Translations under genes and position numbers: made by a program
Source of the DNA: DATASD01 sp035478835
GTDB taxonomy: Bacteria > Patescibacteriota > Saccharimonadia > Saccharimonadales > UBA4665
Reading direction: 5' to 3'
DNA length: 64,000 nucleotides
Assembly: GCA_035478835.1 (NCBI GenBank)
Contig: DATIJH010000001.1
Location: forward strand, 1 to 64,000
In this document: piece after piece, positions 1-8,560 of the stretch
How positions within the stretch are numbered: position 1 is the stretch's first letter
How the letters are laid out: each line of letters begins with the position of its first letter
Notes under the pieces: model-generated
What the model was told of the DNA's origin: nothing
The model's database searches: none
Seen by the model: only the letters and a program-made list of their open reading frames with translations

Positions 1-462
1 CGGGTTTGGCAATACTTTATGGCTCAGGTTTATTCACAGTCAGTCATTGGTCTATTATCAGTCCTTCTGATGTTTATCGTAGCAATTCTGGTTTTCAAGC
101 TCAAAGTGACAGGCAACATACTGGAATTAGCCATTTTTGTCATAATTAGTATTATCACCATTCTTGGCATTGGCTTAGCAATTGGAGGTTGGGCGAAAGA
201 CCAAAACCAATCAGCACCGCTAACCAACCTGATAGTTTTTCCGATGTTCTTCTTAAGCGGCACATTCTTCCCGCGCTTTTTGATGCCGGAATGGCTGCAG
301 CATGTATCGAACTACCTGCCGCTGACGCCGGTTATTGACGGCGCGCGCCTGATGGCGACCGAAGGCAAACACCTGATCGACATTGGGCCGCAGCTGGGCC
401 TGATGGCCGCTTGGCTGGTCGTGATTTACGTAATCGCGTTCCGTTTGTTCCGCTGGGAATAA
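1..462 (+). CDS. ABC-2 type transporter permease, C-terminal part
   Basis: The frame is open from the first base, so the gene starts before the window; the Met at 19 is probably internal. The visible part has four hydrophobic segments, including the FPMFFLSGTFFP motif between the last helices that is typical of ABC-2 permeases of the DrrB/NodJ type, followed by a short amphipathic loop and a last helix ending in a basic tail (FRLFRWE). ABC-2 permeases export drugs, polysaccharides or lipids with a cytoplasmic ATPase that should lie upstream. Substrate cannot be told. The family call is fairly safe; the gene is 5' truncated by the window edge. Confidence 0.8.
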   Translation, partial: RVWQYFMAQVYSQSVIGLLSVLLMFIVAILVFKLKVTGNILELAIFVIISIITILGIGLAIGGWAKDQNQSAPLTNLIVFPMFFLSGTFFPRFLMPEWLQHVSNYLPLTPVIDGARLMATEGKHLIDIGPQLGLMAAWLVVIYVIAFRLFRWE

Positions 463-517
463 TATAGAAGTTGGCGTGCCGTGGATCGCCAACTCGTTTT
501 ATCTGTGACCCCGTTGG

Positions 518-546
518 TTGATTCATACCCTATTCAAGACTACAAT
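518..546 (+). promoter_or_regulatory. Promoter of the ImmA-like gene
   Basis: TTGATT at 518-523 and TACAAT at 541-546 are separated by 17 bases. The predicted transcription start, about 7 bases after the -10, falls on the ATG at 553, so the mRNA would be leaderless. This decides the start codon chosen for the next gene. Confidence 0.65.
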
Positions 547-552
547 AAGATG

Positions 553-1080
553 ATGAAGTTACCCCAGATCCGCGCCCTCGCCGAAGAATACGCCCTCAAG
601 TACAACCCGAAGCACTTGGCGCCATTCCCCTACGAAAACGTAATAACCGAGCACACCGATTTACGTGTGTATTTTACCACTTTGGACGATGATGCCGTGT
701 CCGGCGCCATCCTGTTTAAAGATGGGCAGTATAATATTTTAATCAACAACAGCAAGCCCGAAGCGCGGCAGCATTTTACGCTGGCGCACGAGCTCGGACA
801 TTATTTTTTGCACGGCGAAGAGCTGCGCGGCGAGCACGCCATCATCGACGGTGACGATACGCTCGACGGTCCGCGCATCTTGTATCGCAGTGACGATAAC
901 AAAGCCCAGCGCCTCGAAATCGAAGCCAATAATTTTGCCGCCAGTTTGATAATGCCTGCCGACCTTGTCCGCCGCGCGTGGGATGCCACGCACAGCATCC
1001 AGGAGTGCGCCCGCATCTTCAGTGTCTCACCCGTTGCCATGAGTATACGCTTAACACGTTTAGGATTGGTCAGCGAGTAG
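553..1080 (+). CDS. ImmA/IrrE family zinc metallopeptidase
   Basis: A 175-residue protein with the gluzincin motif HELGH (in FTLAHELGHYFLHG, near residue 80) and a downstream E-x-E-A-N-x-F-A segment (EIEANNFAASLIMP) that supplies the third zinc ligand, as in ImmA/IrrE peptidases. The C-terminus (ARIFSVSPVAMSIRLTRLGLV) is the helix-turn-helix-like tail common in this family. ImmA enzymes cleave phage-type or stress repressors; here no Xre-type repressor partner is adjacent, so the substrate is unknown. An upstream GTG at 481 would add 24 residues, but the promoter at 518-546 favours ATG 553 (ATG 550 is also possible). Family call strong, role inferred. Confidence 0.8.
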   Translation: MKLPQIRALAEEYALKYNPKHLAPFPYENVITEHTDLRVYFTTLDDDAVSGAILFKDGQYNILINNSKPEARQHFTLAHELGHYFLHGEELRGEHAIIDGDDTLDGPRILYRSDDNKAQRLEIEANNFAASLIMPADLVRRAWDATHSIQECARIFSVSPVAMSIRLTRLGLVSE

Positions 1081-1083
1081 CCT

Positions 1084-1500
1084 ATGGCAGAGTACAAAAG
1101 ACCTGCCAGAAGGAAAACACCGGGACCTGTTCCCGAAAGTTATCAGTATTATTTTGACGTGCTCGACCGAGTGTCCGGGCGCACGCACGTTACTGCCGCT
1201 CACGTGCCGCGCAAAGAAAAGCTCGATATTTCGCAGGAAATCGCCCGTGAGCAAAAGATCAAGAACGACAACGCCGAGCAAGATATCGCGCTCAAGCGCC
1301 GCACGCTGACGTTGCTGTTCCTGTTCCTGGGTATCGAAACCGCGCTAGTGTTTCTGTTTACGTTTTGGCAAGCGACCGACCAAGGGCATTTTCATCTGGA
1401 GGAGTGGAGTTTTCGCACGCTGGTGGGCGCTACGATTCTGCAGATTACCGGCATGCTGCTCGCCGCGGTGCGGTACCTGTTTCCGAAAGATCGGCGGTAA
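1084..1500 (+). CDS. Small two-helix membrane protein, unknown function
   Basis: 138 residues starting 3 bases after the metallopeptidase stop, so cotranscribed with it. The first ~70 residues are charged and probably cytoplasmic; two hydrophobic helices follow (near residues 73-95 and 107-132) separated by a short acidic loop containing HFHLEEWSF. I do not recognise the family. The tight spacing to the ImmA-like gene and to the following PHP nuclease gene suggests one transcript from 553 through about 4555. Confidence 0.6.
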   Translation: MAEYKRPARRKTPGPVPESYQYYFDVLDRVSGRTHVTAAHVPRKEKLDISQEIAREQKIKNDNAEQDIALKRRTLTLLFLFLGIETALVFLFTFWQATDQGHFHLEEWSFRTLVGATILQITGMLLAAVRYLFPKDRR

Positions 1501-1506
1501 GCGTTT

Positions 1507-2802
1507 ATGGACGCCCGCGACTTAATTGTTGATTTGCACGTGCACTCGCATTATTCGCGCGCCACGAGCCGCGATTGTACGCTCGAAGGCTTGTACTATT
1601 GGGGCAAATTAAAAGGCATACAGGTGATTGGCACCGGTGATTTTACACATCCGGCCTGGTTCATGGAGTGCCGCGAAAAGCTCGAGCCGGCCGAGGGCGG
1701 CTTGTTCGCGCTCAAAAAAGAATACGCCGAACTGATTGACCAAACGCTGCCGGCCTCGGTGTGCGGCAACTTGTTGCGCTTTGTGCCGACGGTAGAAATC
1801 GCCACGATTTACAAAAAAGGCGAGCGCGTGCGCAAACTGCACCAACTGATCATTATGCCGAGCCTTGAAGCGGTGAGCCGGCTGAATACGCAACTGGAAC
1901 GGATCGGTAATTTAAAGGCTGATGGCCGGCCGATTTTGGGCCTGGACTCTAAAGAGCTGCTGCGGTTGAGTCTGGAAGCTGACCCGGACGGGCTGTACAT
2001 TCCGGCGCACATTTGGACGCCGTGGTTCGGGCTGTTTGGCAGTAAGTCCGGCTTTGACGCAATTGCGGAGGCGTACGAGGATTTGGCGCCTGAAATCCGT
2101 GCCATCGAAACCGGCCTTTCCAGCGATCCGGATATGAACGCCCGGCTCAGTCAGCTGGACAACATTGCAATCACCAGCCATTCCGACGCGCATTCGCCGC
2201 AAAAACTGGGACGCGAAGCTACCGTGGTGCATGCTGCGCCAAGTTATCGGGACGTCATCGGAGGCATCAAGGCCAACGACGCGCGCCTTACGGGCACCAT
2301 CGAATTCTTCCCGGAAGAAGGCAAATACCATGCCGATGGGCACCGCGCCTGCAACGTACGATTTACACCGGAAGAAACCAAGGCGCACGGCGGGATTTGC
2401 CCGGTCTGTCACAAATCGCTCGTAGTCGGGGTAAACTATCGGGTTGGCGAGTTGGCTGATCGCACCCCAGCCGATGCGCCGGCCAAAAAACAGACCGAAT
2501 ACATCGTACCGCTCGCCGAAGTCATTGCCGAGCTGCATGGCGTGAAAACCACGTCCGGCAAGGCAGTGCAGGCCGAATTTCACGACCTTATTACGGCACT
2601 CGGCGACGAATTCAGCATTTTGCGCACCATCCCGCTCGATGCCATCCACGCCGTGTCGCCGCACATGGCGCTGGCCATAGAGCGCATTCGCAAGCGCGAG
2701 GTCTACCGCGATCCCGGTTACGACGGCATATTCGGTACTATCAAAGTATTTAAAGACGCCGCCGAAAAGGCCGAAACACTCAACCAGCTTTCGCTGCTAT
2801 AG
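1507..2802 (+). CDS. Endonuclease Q-like PHP-domain nuclease
   Basis: 431 residues. The N-terminus has the PHP metal motif DLHVHSHYSR (residues 9-18) and later metal-site segments (GTGDFTHP, THSDAHSP), the catalytic fold of EndoQ and of PHP exonucleases. Between about residues 278 and 306 there is a Cys/His cluster (HRACN, then GGICPVCH) matching the zinc finger of EndoQ. EndoQ nicks DNA 5' of deaminated bases (hypoxanthine, uracil, xanthine) and was described in Thermococcales and Bacillus (YqxK). The helicase gene begins 8 bases after the stop, a pairing that fits repair of damaged strands. The assignment rests on the PHP plus zinc-finger layout; substrate specificity is inferred. Confidence 0.72.
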   Translation: MDARDLIVDLHVHSHYSRATSRDCTLEGLYYWGKLKGIQVIGTGDFTHPAWFMECREKLEPAEGGLFALKKEYAELIDQTLPASVCGNLLRFVPTVEIATIYKKGERVRKLHQLIIMPSLEAVSRLNTQLERIGNLKADGRPILGLDSKELLRLSLEADPDGLYIPAHIWTPWFGLFGSKSGFDAIAEAYEDLAPEIRAIETGLSSDPDMNARLSQLDNIAITSHSDAHSPQKLGREATVVHAAPSYRDVIGGIKANDARLTGTIEFFPEEGKYHADGHRACNVRFTPEETKAHGGICPVCHKSLVVGVNYRVGELADRTPADAPAKKQTEYIVPLAEVIAELHGVKTTSGKAVQAEFHDLITALGDEFSILRTIPLDAIHAVSPHMALAIERIRKREVYRDPGYDGIFGTIKVFKDAAEKAETLNQLSLL

Positions 2803-2809
2803 TAAAACT

Positions 2810-4555
2810 ATGGGAGCTTTGGACGGCTTGAACGAGCAGCAAAACCGGGCGGCGACATTGGATGCACCGGCGCTGCTCATTGTTGCCGGGCCAGGCACAG
2901 GCAAGACCAAGACGCTGACGGCGCGCATCGTGCATCTGCTCGAAACCGGTCAAGCACGCGCCGAAGAAATCGTTGCACTCACCTTTACCAACAAAGCAGC
3001 GCGCGAAATGCAGGAGCGGGTACGCGGCAGCTTGCCGGCCGCCGCAACCGTGCCGGCGATTAGTACATTTCACGCACTCGGCCAGCGTTTGCTCGAGCGG
3101 CACGGCCAGACGGGAACGCTCATAACCGAGCAGCAACGCGCCGAAATCATCCGCAGCTTACCAAGGCCAAAGACCGGCCGCCTCGAGGCGCGCAAGCTCA
3201 GCCTCGAACTTTCCAACGCCAAAACCAGCTTGCGGGCCGCGCCAGAGCCGCTCAATAGTTTGCTTGCGGCATATCAGACCGCGCTCGCCGCCGAAAACTT
3301 GTGGGACTTTGACGATCTGCTGCTCAAACCGTACGAATTATTGCGGGCGGGCGTGCTCCAGCCGCCAGCGTACTGCTACGTTTTGGTTGATGAATTTCAG
3401 GACACGAGCGAGCTGCAGTACGAGCTGCTCAAATTGCTCGCAGCCCAAGCGGCTACCACTGTTATTGGTGATCCGAAGCAATCAATTTACAGTTTCCGCG
3501 GCGCCGGCGCCGAAATGTTTACGCGCTTTCGCCAGGATTTTCCCGCGGCCGAAACCGTGGAGCTCACCGTTAATTACCGCTCGCGGCCGCAAATTGTGCG
3601 CTTGGCCAACGCCGTTTTTCCAGATGAGCCGCAGCTAATCGCCCACGCGCAAACCGCCGGAACGCTGCACGCCCTGCAAACCCTTAACGAATACAGCGAA
3701 GCCGAGTATATCATCCGCGCCATCGAAGCCGGCATTGGCGGCAGCGACTTTTTGCGCGCTGGCGAAAGCGGCCACGACGATGCCGGCCGGCAGCCGTGCG
3801 ATTACGCCGTACTGTATCGCACGCATCGTGCCGCGGCCGCGCTCCAAAAAGCGTTCGACAAGTCCGGCTTGCCATATCAAATCGCCGGGGATGGCACGCC
3901 GTATGCGCGGCCGGAAATTCAGACGTTACTCGCCTTGCTTGCTTGTTTGCAAACACCGGAAGTGCCCGCACCGGTGGTTAAAAACCTGAAGGCAACGCAA
4001 GTGCAGGGACTGCTCAAAACCATTAATTTTAGCGAAACAACACCGGTATGCGACGCGGCAGCCGAACTGGCACAAAAGTTTGACTTGGGCGGCCGCGCGC
4101 TGCAGCAGTTTTTGGGTACGCTTGTGCAATACGGCGCCGGACCAAAAGGGCTCGCCAAAGCGCTCACGCACATCGCCGAAATCGCCGAGCAGGAATTTTA
4201 CGATCCTACGGTGAACGCGGTGACGCTGCTGACCATCCATGCCAGCAAAGGCCTTGAGTTCGAGCACGTTTTTTTGCTGGCGGCCGAGGAGGGCATTTTG
4301 CCGAAAACGGACGCCCGCGCCGCGGCTAATCTGGATGAAGAACGGCGGCTGTTTTATGTGGCGGCGACGCGCGCCCGCGCCGAGCTCGCAATCCTGCACG
4401 CCCAAAAACGCGGCGGCAGCCTGGCAGAGCTTTCCCGATTTGTAGGCGAGCAAAAGGATGAGATTTTGCCGAAAACCACCGATCCCAGCCTGCCCGCCCT
4501 GCAAAAACGCCTCAAAAAACGCGAGCAAAAGCGCGCCCAAACCAGCCTGTTTTAG
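2810..4555 (+). CDS. UvrD/PcrA-like superfamily 1A DNA helicase
   Basis: 581 residues, short for UvrD/PcrA (about 650-750). All core SF1A motifs are visible in order: motif I AGPGTGKTKT (residue ~25), FDDLL and the Walker B DEFQD (near 195), motif III GDPKQSIYSFRGA, motif IV NYRSRPQIV, motif V TIHASKGLEF, and motif VI FYVAATRARAEL near the end. A 3'-5' DNA unwinding helicase for repair or replication restart. It directly follows the EndoQ-like nuclease gene, which suggests it opens DNA after lesion nicking. The missing length is mainly in the 1B/2B subdomains. The last residues end with a PCNA-like peptide (QTSLF), which resembles a beta-clamp binding motif. Confidence 0.88.
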   Translation: MGALDGLNEQQNRAATLDAPALLIVAGPGTGKTKTLTARIVHLLETGQARAEEIVALTFTNKAAREMQERVRGSLPAAATVPAISTFHALGQRLLERHGQTGTLITEQQRAEIIRSLPRPKTGRLEARKLSLELSNAKTSLRAAPEPLNSLLAAYQTALAAENLWDFDDLLLKPYELLRAGVLQPPAYCYVLVDEFQDTSELQYELLKLLAAQAATTVIGDPKQSIYSFRGAGAEMFTRFRQDFPAAETVELTVNYRSRPQIVRLANAVFPDEPQLIAHAQTAGTLHALQTLNEYSEAEYIIRAIEAGIGGSDFLRAGESGHDDAGRQPCDYAVLYRTHRAAAALQKAFDKSGLPYQIAGDGTPYARPEIQTLLALLACLQTPEVPAPVVKNLKATQVQGLLKTINFSETTPVCDAAAELAQKFDLGGRALQQFLGTLVQYGAGPKGLAKALTHIAEIAEQEFYDPTVNAVTLLTIHASKGLEFEHVFLLAAEEGILPKTDARAAANLDEERRLFYVAATRARAELAILHAQKRGGSLAELSRFVGEQKDEILPKTTDPSLPALQKRLKKREQKRAQTSLF

Positions 4556-4579
4556 GGGGATAAGTGCCCGGGTGAGCAA

Positions 4580-4608
4580 TTGATTTAAACTTCTATTTAT
4601 GATATAAT
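4580..4608 (+). promoter_or_regulatory. Promoter of the three-paralogue operon
   Basis: TTGATT (4580-4585), 17-base spacer, TATAAT (4603-4608). The expected transcription start lies at 4615-4616, i.e. on the ATG at 4616, so the mRNA should be leaderless. Confidence 0.75.
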
Positions 4609-4615
4609 TACACCT

Positions 4616-5533
4616 ATGAAACAGCCATTTGGTGAGGCAGCGGGCGCCTTGACGCCTGATCACATTGCGGCGCTTAACGCCGTAGATTTGCAAGTGTATA
4701 CCGGCGTGCACGGTACTTCGGTAGAAGATATACCATTGCACGGGCCAGCGGTGGTGGGTGTGACGGACTTGGAATATGCCGGTATGGACCGAGTTGTGGA
4801 TGCCCTTGAGTCGGAACGCGGCGATGTATTGGCAATAGAAGCTATGGGGTGGATAGTGCCGGATGCTGTACCCCGGGCCGCCGAGAAACTGGTAGACGCT
4901 ATGCAGCGCTCACGGCACGTTTGGCGGCCGCTCCGCGAGGCGTTTGAGCCCATTGCCGCAGATTCGCTGCCTCCTGAAGACGTGATAGAGTACGGTGTTG
5001 GCGCGGCCGTTCGCCGTGACACGGTCGAGGCTGGCCTCCCGGTTGCGCGCCAGCTCCGCCTTATTGACCCACTCACGTATGGTGTACTGCGAGCAGAGCA
5101 GAAGGGCGTCGATGCGCTCCACGCTGACCTCCGTTGGAGTGAGGATTTAACGCCACCAAAAAATGATGATATACTCGCGCAGTTTGAATATCTGGAACGG
5201 AGCGGCAACGCAAACCGCCATCTTGCCATTGCGGCAACTCTGGGCAATATCGCCGCGACCATGCCAGCCGCCGCCGAAAAACCTGTCCTGGCGTACAACG
5301 TTGGCGTAATGCACGAAGCACCACTTAAGCAACTGTTCCACGAGCATGGCGTTCGGGCAACATTCGGCCGATTCGGACCAAGCCGGTTTGGCGAGAGCTT
5401 GCGGAACACTTGGCGCGACACAGCCGCATTTTTATTGGACGGCGCAGTGCAGCCCTCGGATGAAGTACTTAAGAGCGAGTGGATCGCTAACGCCAAAGCA
5501 GTTGAAGCGCAACGAAGACAGCAGGGGCGATAA
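4616..5533 (+). CDS. Paralogue 1 of a three-gene unknown family (TraB-like motifs?)
   Basis: 305 residues, first of three tandem related genes. Shared family features are an N-terminal VGVHG-type motif (here TGVHGT, residue ~25), a GVTDLEYA segment, ALxxERGD, and a C-terminal GxxH motif (here YNVGVMHEAPL) followed by a conserved (A/E)xxRFGPxR stretch. An N-terminal GxHG plus a late GxxH motif recalls TraB/PrgY/GumN proteins, whose two GxxH motifs are thought to form a metal site; this link is only an inference. No signal peptide or membrane helix, so probably cytosolic. It is the most diverged of the three copies. Transcribed from the promoter at 4580. Confidence 0.6.
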   Translation: MKQPFGEAAGALTPDHIAALNAVDLQVYTGVHGTSVEDIPLHGPAVVGVTDLEYAGMDRVVDALESERGDVLAIEAMGWIVPDAVPRAAEKLVDAMQRSRHVWRPLREAFEPIAADSLPPEDVIEYGVGAAVRRDTVEAGLPVARQLRLIDPLTYGVLRAEQKGVDALHADLRWSEDLTPPKNDDILAQFEYLERSGNANRHLAIAATLGNIAATMPAAAEKPVLAYNVGVMHEAPLKQLFHEHGVRATFGRFGPSRFGESLRNTWRDTAAFLLDGAVQPSDEVLKSEWIANAKAVEAQRRQQGR

Positions 5534-6447
5534 TGCCCATACCAAAACCGCCAGCCGGCGAAACAGCACCATTTATGTTGCAGGACGCCACGCCGCTACA
5601 GTCTGTTGATCTGGAATTAACAATTGGCGTGCACGGCATCGAGCATTTTACGGCCGACTTCGGCCCATACGTAACGGGCGTTACCGACGTCGAATACGCC
5701 AACCTCGCACAAAAAGTCGACGCACTAAAGCCGGAACGCGGCGACGCCTTCACCGGCGAAGGATTGAACGAAGAGCCGCATGCCGCGCTGCCGGATTGGT
5801 ACGAGTATACAGAGGCGGTTCACGCTTTGTGCACGTATGTATCCCAGTCGCCGTACATGCGGCCGTCGATGTATCCTGATGCCTGGCAGCAGATAACACG
5901 GGGCCAAAAACCATCCGAATTGCTCAGTTTCGCCGATCTTTCCATGGCCGTGCATCCTGATATCGTCCCGAATTTGCTCGAGGATGCGCGCCGGTTGCGC
6001 ATCATTGATCCGCTCGACTATGCCCATATCCGGGCCGTCCTGCGTGACCTGCCGGCCGCCGATGTAGATGCGTTTAGCGGCAAGTTCGACAACAATCCGA
6101 AAGTTAACAACAGCTATCGCCGTAACATGGAGATAGTGCAAGTATTAAATGCCACCGCGGGACAATTAGCCGACAAGCGAAAAGAGCAGTCGTCGGATGA
6201 GCGACCGCAGCTTGTATTCGCAGCTGGCGAGTGTCACGCCAAAGCACTTTCTTATATCCTCGGCAAGAACGACGTCCAATACGAGCTCACGCGCTTTGGT
6301 CCGCCGCATCCATTGCGCCGGCAGTTGCGCGCCGCCGCTTTTATGCATCAGTTTGGCGTGACATTACCGAGCGTCAGAGCTTACGCACGTGCCCAGATCA
6401 GGTCGTGGAAAATGAATGCCGAAGCCTTTCGCGAGGAGCGCTGGTAA
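5533..6447 (+). CDS. Paralogue 2 of the three-gene unknown family
   Basis: 304 residues; its ATG overlaps the TAA of paralogue 1 by one base (TAATG) and an AGGGG Shine-Dalgarno lies just upstream, so translation is coupled. It shares with paralogue 3 long stretches such as GVTDVEYxNLAQKVDALKPER, PYMRPxMYPD, AVHPDI(V/I)P, SYRRNMEI and the end NAEAFREERW. The late motif is AAGECHAKALSYIL. Function unknown; see paralogue 1 for the tentative TraB-like reading. Near-identical 3' ends of copies 2 and 3 show a recent tandem duplication. Confidence 0.65.
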   Translation: MPIPKPPAGETAPFMLQDATPLQSVDLELTIGVHGIEHFTADFGPYVTGVTDVEYANLAQKVDALKPERGDAFTGEGLNEEPHAALPDWYEYTEAVHALCTYVSQSPYMRPSMYPDAWQQITRGQKPSELLSFADLSMAVHPDIVPNLLEDARRLRIIDPLDYAHIRAVLRDLPAADVDAFSGKFDNNPKVNNSYRRNMEIVQVLNATAGQLADKRKEQSSDERPQLVFAAGECHAKALSYILGKNDVQYELTRFGPPHPLRRQLRAAAFMHQFGVTLPSVRAYARAQIRSWKMNAEAFREERW

Positions 6448-6449
6448 AA

Positions 6450-7361
6450 ATGAATACAATGCGACCACCGGCAGGCGAGTACCGGCCATTTATGTTGCCG
6501 CACACTCGCTATTTCAATGAAATAGACGTCGAACTTACGGTTGGCGTGCACGGCGTGGAATGCACTGTGCCTGAGCTTGGCCCGATGATATTGGGTGTTA
6601 CTGATATTGAATACGACAATCTGGCACAAAAAGTCGACGCCCTAAAACCTGAGCGCCGCGATGCATTTACGACCGAAAATGCTGCCACTAGGTCGGTCGG
6701 CGTCGGAGCTGTGGACTGGCTTGATTATGAAACTGCGGCCGACGCGCTGTGCAGGCAAGTATCCAGGACGCCGTACATGCGGCCCGAGATGTATCCCGAT
6801 AAGTGGGTGAAAGTAACGCCCGGTGACAAGCCAGCCGGATTCCTGAGTTTTCCAGACGTACCCATAGCGGTGCACCCTGATATTATTCCTGATTTGCTTG
6901 AGGATGCGCGCCAGTTGCGCGCCGTGCTCCCTTTTCTATATGCACAGATTCGGGCTGTCTTGCGGGATGTGCCGACCGGCAGTGCGGACGCATATAGTCA
7001 TGAAGTTAATTTTAAAAGCGCCAATGGCTATCGCCGCAATATGGAAATAGCGCGAGTGTTAGAGGATGCCGCCATGGAAATAAGGTACAAGCGGAGGGAG
7101 CAGCCGTCAGATGAACATGCCCGACTTGTGTATGCGGTTGGTGAAGGGCATGCCGAACCGCTCTCCTACATTTTTGACAAGAATAACATCAGCTATGAGG
7201 TTACGCGCTTCGGTCCCCCGCTTGCGCTCACGCGCCACTGGCGTTCAATCAAATTTTTAGAACGGTTGGGCATAGAACACCCGAAAGTCAAAGCAGAGCG
7301 GCGTGCTGATTTTCAGGCTTGGATAACTAATGCCGAGGCTTTTCGCGAGGAGCGCTGGTAA
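6450..7361 (+). CDS. Paralogue 3 of the three-gene unknown family
   Basis: 303 residues from ATG 6450, two bases after the stop of paralogue 2; the frame stays open upstream but alignment with the other copies and the spacing fix the start here. The late GxxH motif reads AVGEGHAEPLSYIF, closest to the TraB GxGH form. The last 30 bases and stop are almost identical to those of paralogue 2. A dihydrouridine synthase gene follows 3 bases later. Cytosolic, function unknown. Confidence 0.65.
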   Translation: MNTMRPPAGEYRPFMLPHTRYFNEIDVELTVGVHGVECTVPELGPMILGVTDIEYDNLAQKVDALKPERRDAFTTENAATRSVGVGAVDWLDYETAADALCRQVSRTPYMRPEMYPDKWVKVTPGDKPAGFLSFPDVPIAVHPDIIPDLLEDARQLRAVLPFLYAQIRAVLRDVPTGSADAYSHEVNFKSANGYRRNMEIARVLEDAAMEIRYKRREQPSDEHARLVYAVGEGHAEPLSYIFDKNNISYEVTRFGPPLALTRHWRSIKFLERLGIEHPKVKAERRADFQAWITNAEAFREERW

Positions 7362-7363
7362 AA

Positions 7364-8377
7364 ATGAGCGTGTACAATACAGCTATGAATGTACTCACCG
7401 AGCTGCCGCGCCCGTTCTTTGTGCTGGCCCCGATGGACGATGTCACCGACACCGTGTTCCGCCAAATCGTGGCCAGCTGCGCGCCACCAGATCTGTTTTT
7501 TACCGAGTTTGTAAACGTAGATGGCTTACAAAGCCCGGGACGGGCGCGCCTGCTGCACAAGGTGCGGTTTGTGCCGGATGAAACACGTCTGGTGGCGCAA
7601 TTATGGGGCCTCAACCCCGAAAACTTTAAGGCTGTGGCCGCGCAAATCGCCGACGGCCGTCTGGCGCGCGAGCTCGGCCTGCCCGAAGGCGCCAACTTTG
7701 TAGGTGTTGATCTCAATATGGGCTGTCCGGCCAAAAGCGAGGTGCAAAGCGGCGCTTGCAGCGCGCTCATCAAAAACCGGCCGCTCGCCAAAGCAATTAT
7801 CGACGCAACCAAAGACGGTTTGGCCGGACGTTTACCGCTCAGTGTTAAGACGCGCGTCGGCTTTAACGAGGTCGACATGACTTGGATCTCGTTCTTGCTG
7901 GAGCAAAATTTGCACATGCTGACCGTGCATGGCCGCACGCGCAAACAGATGAGCAAAGTACCGGCCAACTGGGATCTGATTGGCAAAGCCCGCTGGCTGC
8001 GCGACCGCGCCGGTGTTAAAACGCTCATTGTCGGCAACGGTGACGTGCTCAGCCGCGAACAGGGCGAGCAGCTCGCCAAACAGTATAAACTGGACGGCAT
8101 TATGATTGGCCGCGGCGTATTCCAAGACCCCTATGTGTTTGCCGAGCAGACGCCGTGGACTGCAATCACGCCAGCCGAACGCCTCGAACTATACAAACGC
8201 CACGTTACGCTCTTTGCTCAGACCTGGCAGAACGGCGAGCGCCGCGTCCATACCCTCAACAAGTTCTGCAAAATTTACGTCAACGGCTTTGACGGCGCCA
8301 AAGATTTGCGCGAGCAGCTCATGCAGGCCGGCTCGACCGATGAGCTGCTCAAACTGCTTGCCAGCGCGACAGCTTAG
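7364..8377 (+). CDS. dus: tRNA-dihydrouridine synthase
   Basis: 337 residues, normal for Dus. FMN-dependent reduction of uridines in tRNA D-loops. Seen: LAPMDDVTDxxFR at the N-terminus, the active-site segment NMGCPAK (with catalytic Cys), VKTRVGF, the VHGRTRKQ motif and the FMN/phosphate-binding end GNGDV...DGIMIGRGVFQDP. ATG 7364 follows the previous stop by 2 bases; ATG 7385 is an alternative because a TACAAT box lies just before it (7375-7380) and the intervening 7 residues are not conserved in the family. Which of the Dus subfamilies it belongs to cannot be told by eye. Confidence 0.92.
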   Translation: MSVYNTAMNVLTELPRPFFVLAPMDDVTDTVFRQIVASCAPPDLFFTEFVNVDGLQSPGRARLLHKVRFVPDETRLVAQLWGLNPENFKAVAAQIADGRLARELGLPEGANFVGVDLNMGCPAKSEVQSGACSALIKNRPLAKAIIDATKDGLAGRLPLSVKTRVGFNEVDMTWISFLLEQNLHMLTVHGRTRKQMSKVPANWDLIGKARWLRDRAGVKTLIVGNGDVLSREQGEQLAKQYKLDGIMIGRGVFQDPYVFAEQTPWTAITPAERLELYKRHVTLFAQTWQNGERRVHTLNKFCKIYVNGFDGAKDLREQLMQAGSTDELLKLLASATA

Positions 8378-8419
8378 CTAATCTGTGCTATGCTGGTACC
8401 AACATAAGAGGGTTCTTTT

Positions 8420-8542
8420 ATGACACATATATTTTTTGCCGGCATTATCTTGGGGACAATCAAATTTTTGATTGGACTTGGTGTGGTAATCGGCCTTATA
8501 ATCGCGTTCATTCTTTACAAAATATTCGGGGGCAAAAAGTAG
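8420..8542 (+). CDS. 40-residue single-helix membrane peptide
   Basis: ATG 8420 with a GAGGG Shine-Dalgarno 5-9 bases upstream. The peptide begins MTHIFFAGII, is almost entirely one hydrophobic helix with several Gly, and ends in a basic tail (KIFGGKK). It sits 18 bases before an ABC transporter ATPase gene and reads in the same direction, so it may be a small accessory subunit of that transporter. No recognised family; the supporting evidence is start signal, composition and position. Confidence 0.5.
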   Translation: MTHIFFAGIILGTIKFLIGLGVVIGLIIAFILYKIFGGKK

Positions 8543-8560
8543 GCAACTACTAAAACCACT

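Noticed and set aside
4660..5496. Minus-strand frame of 278 codons across paralogue 1
   Set aside because: Shadow of the conserved plus-strand family; no promoter or ribosome site.
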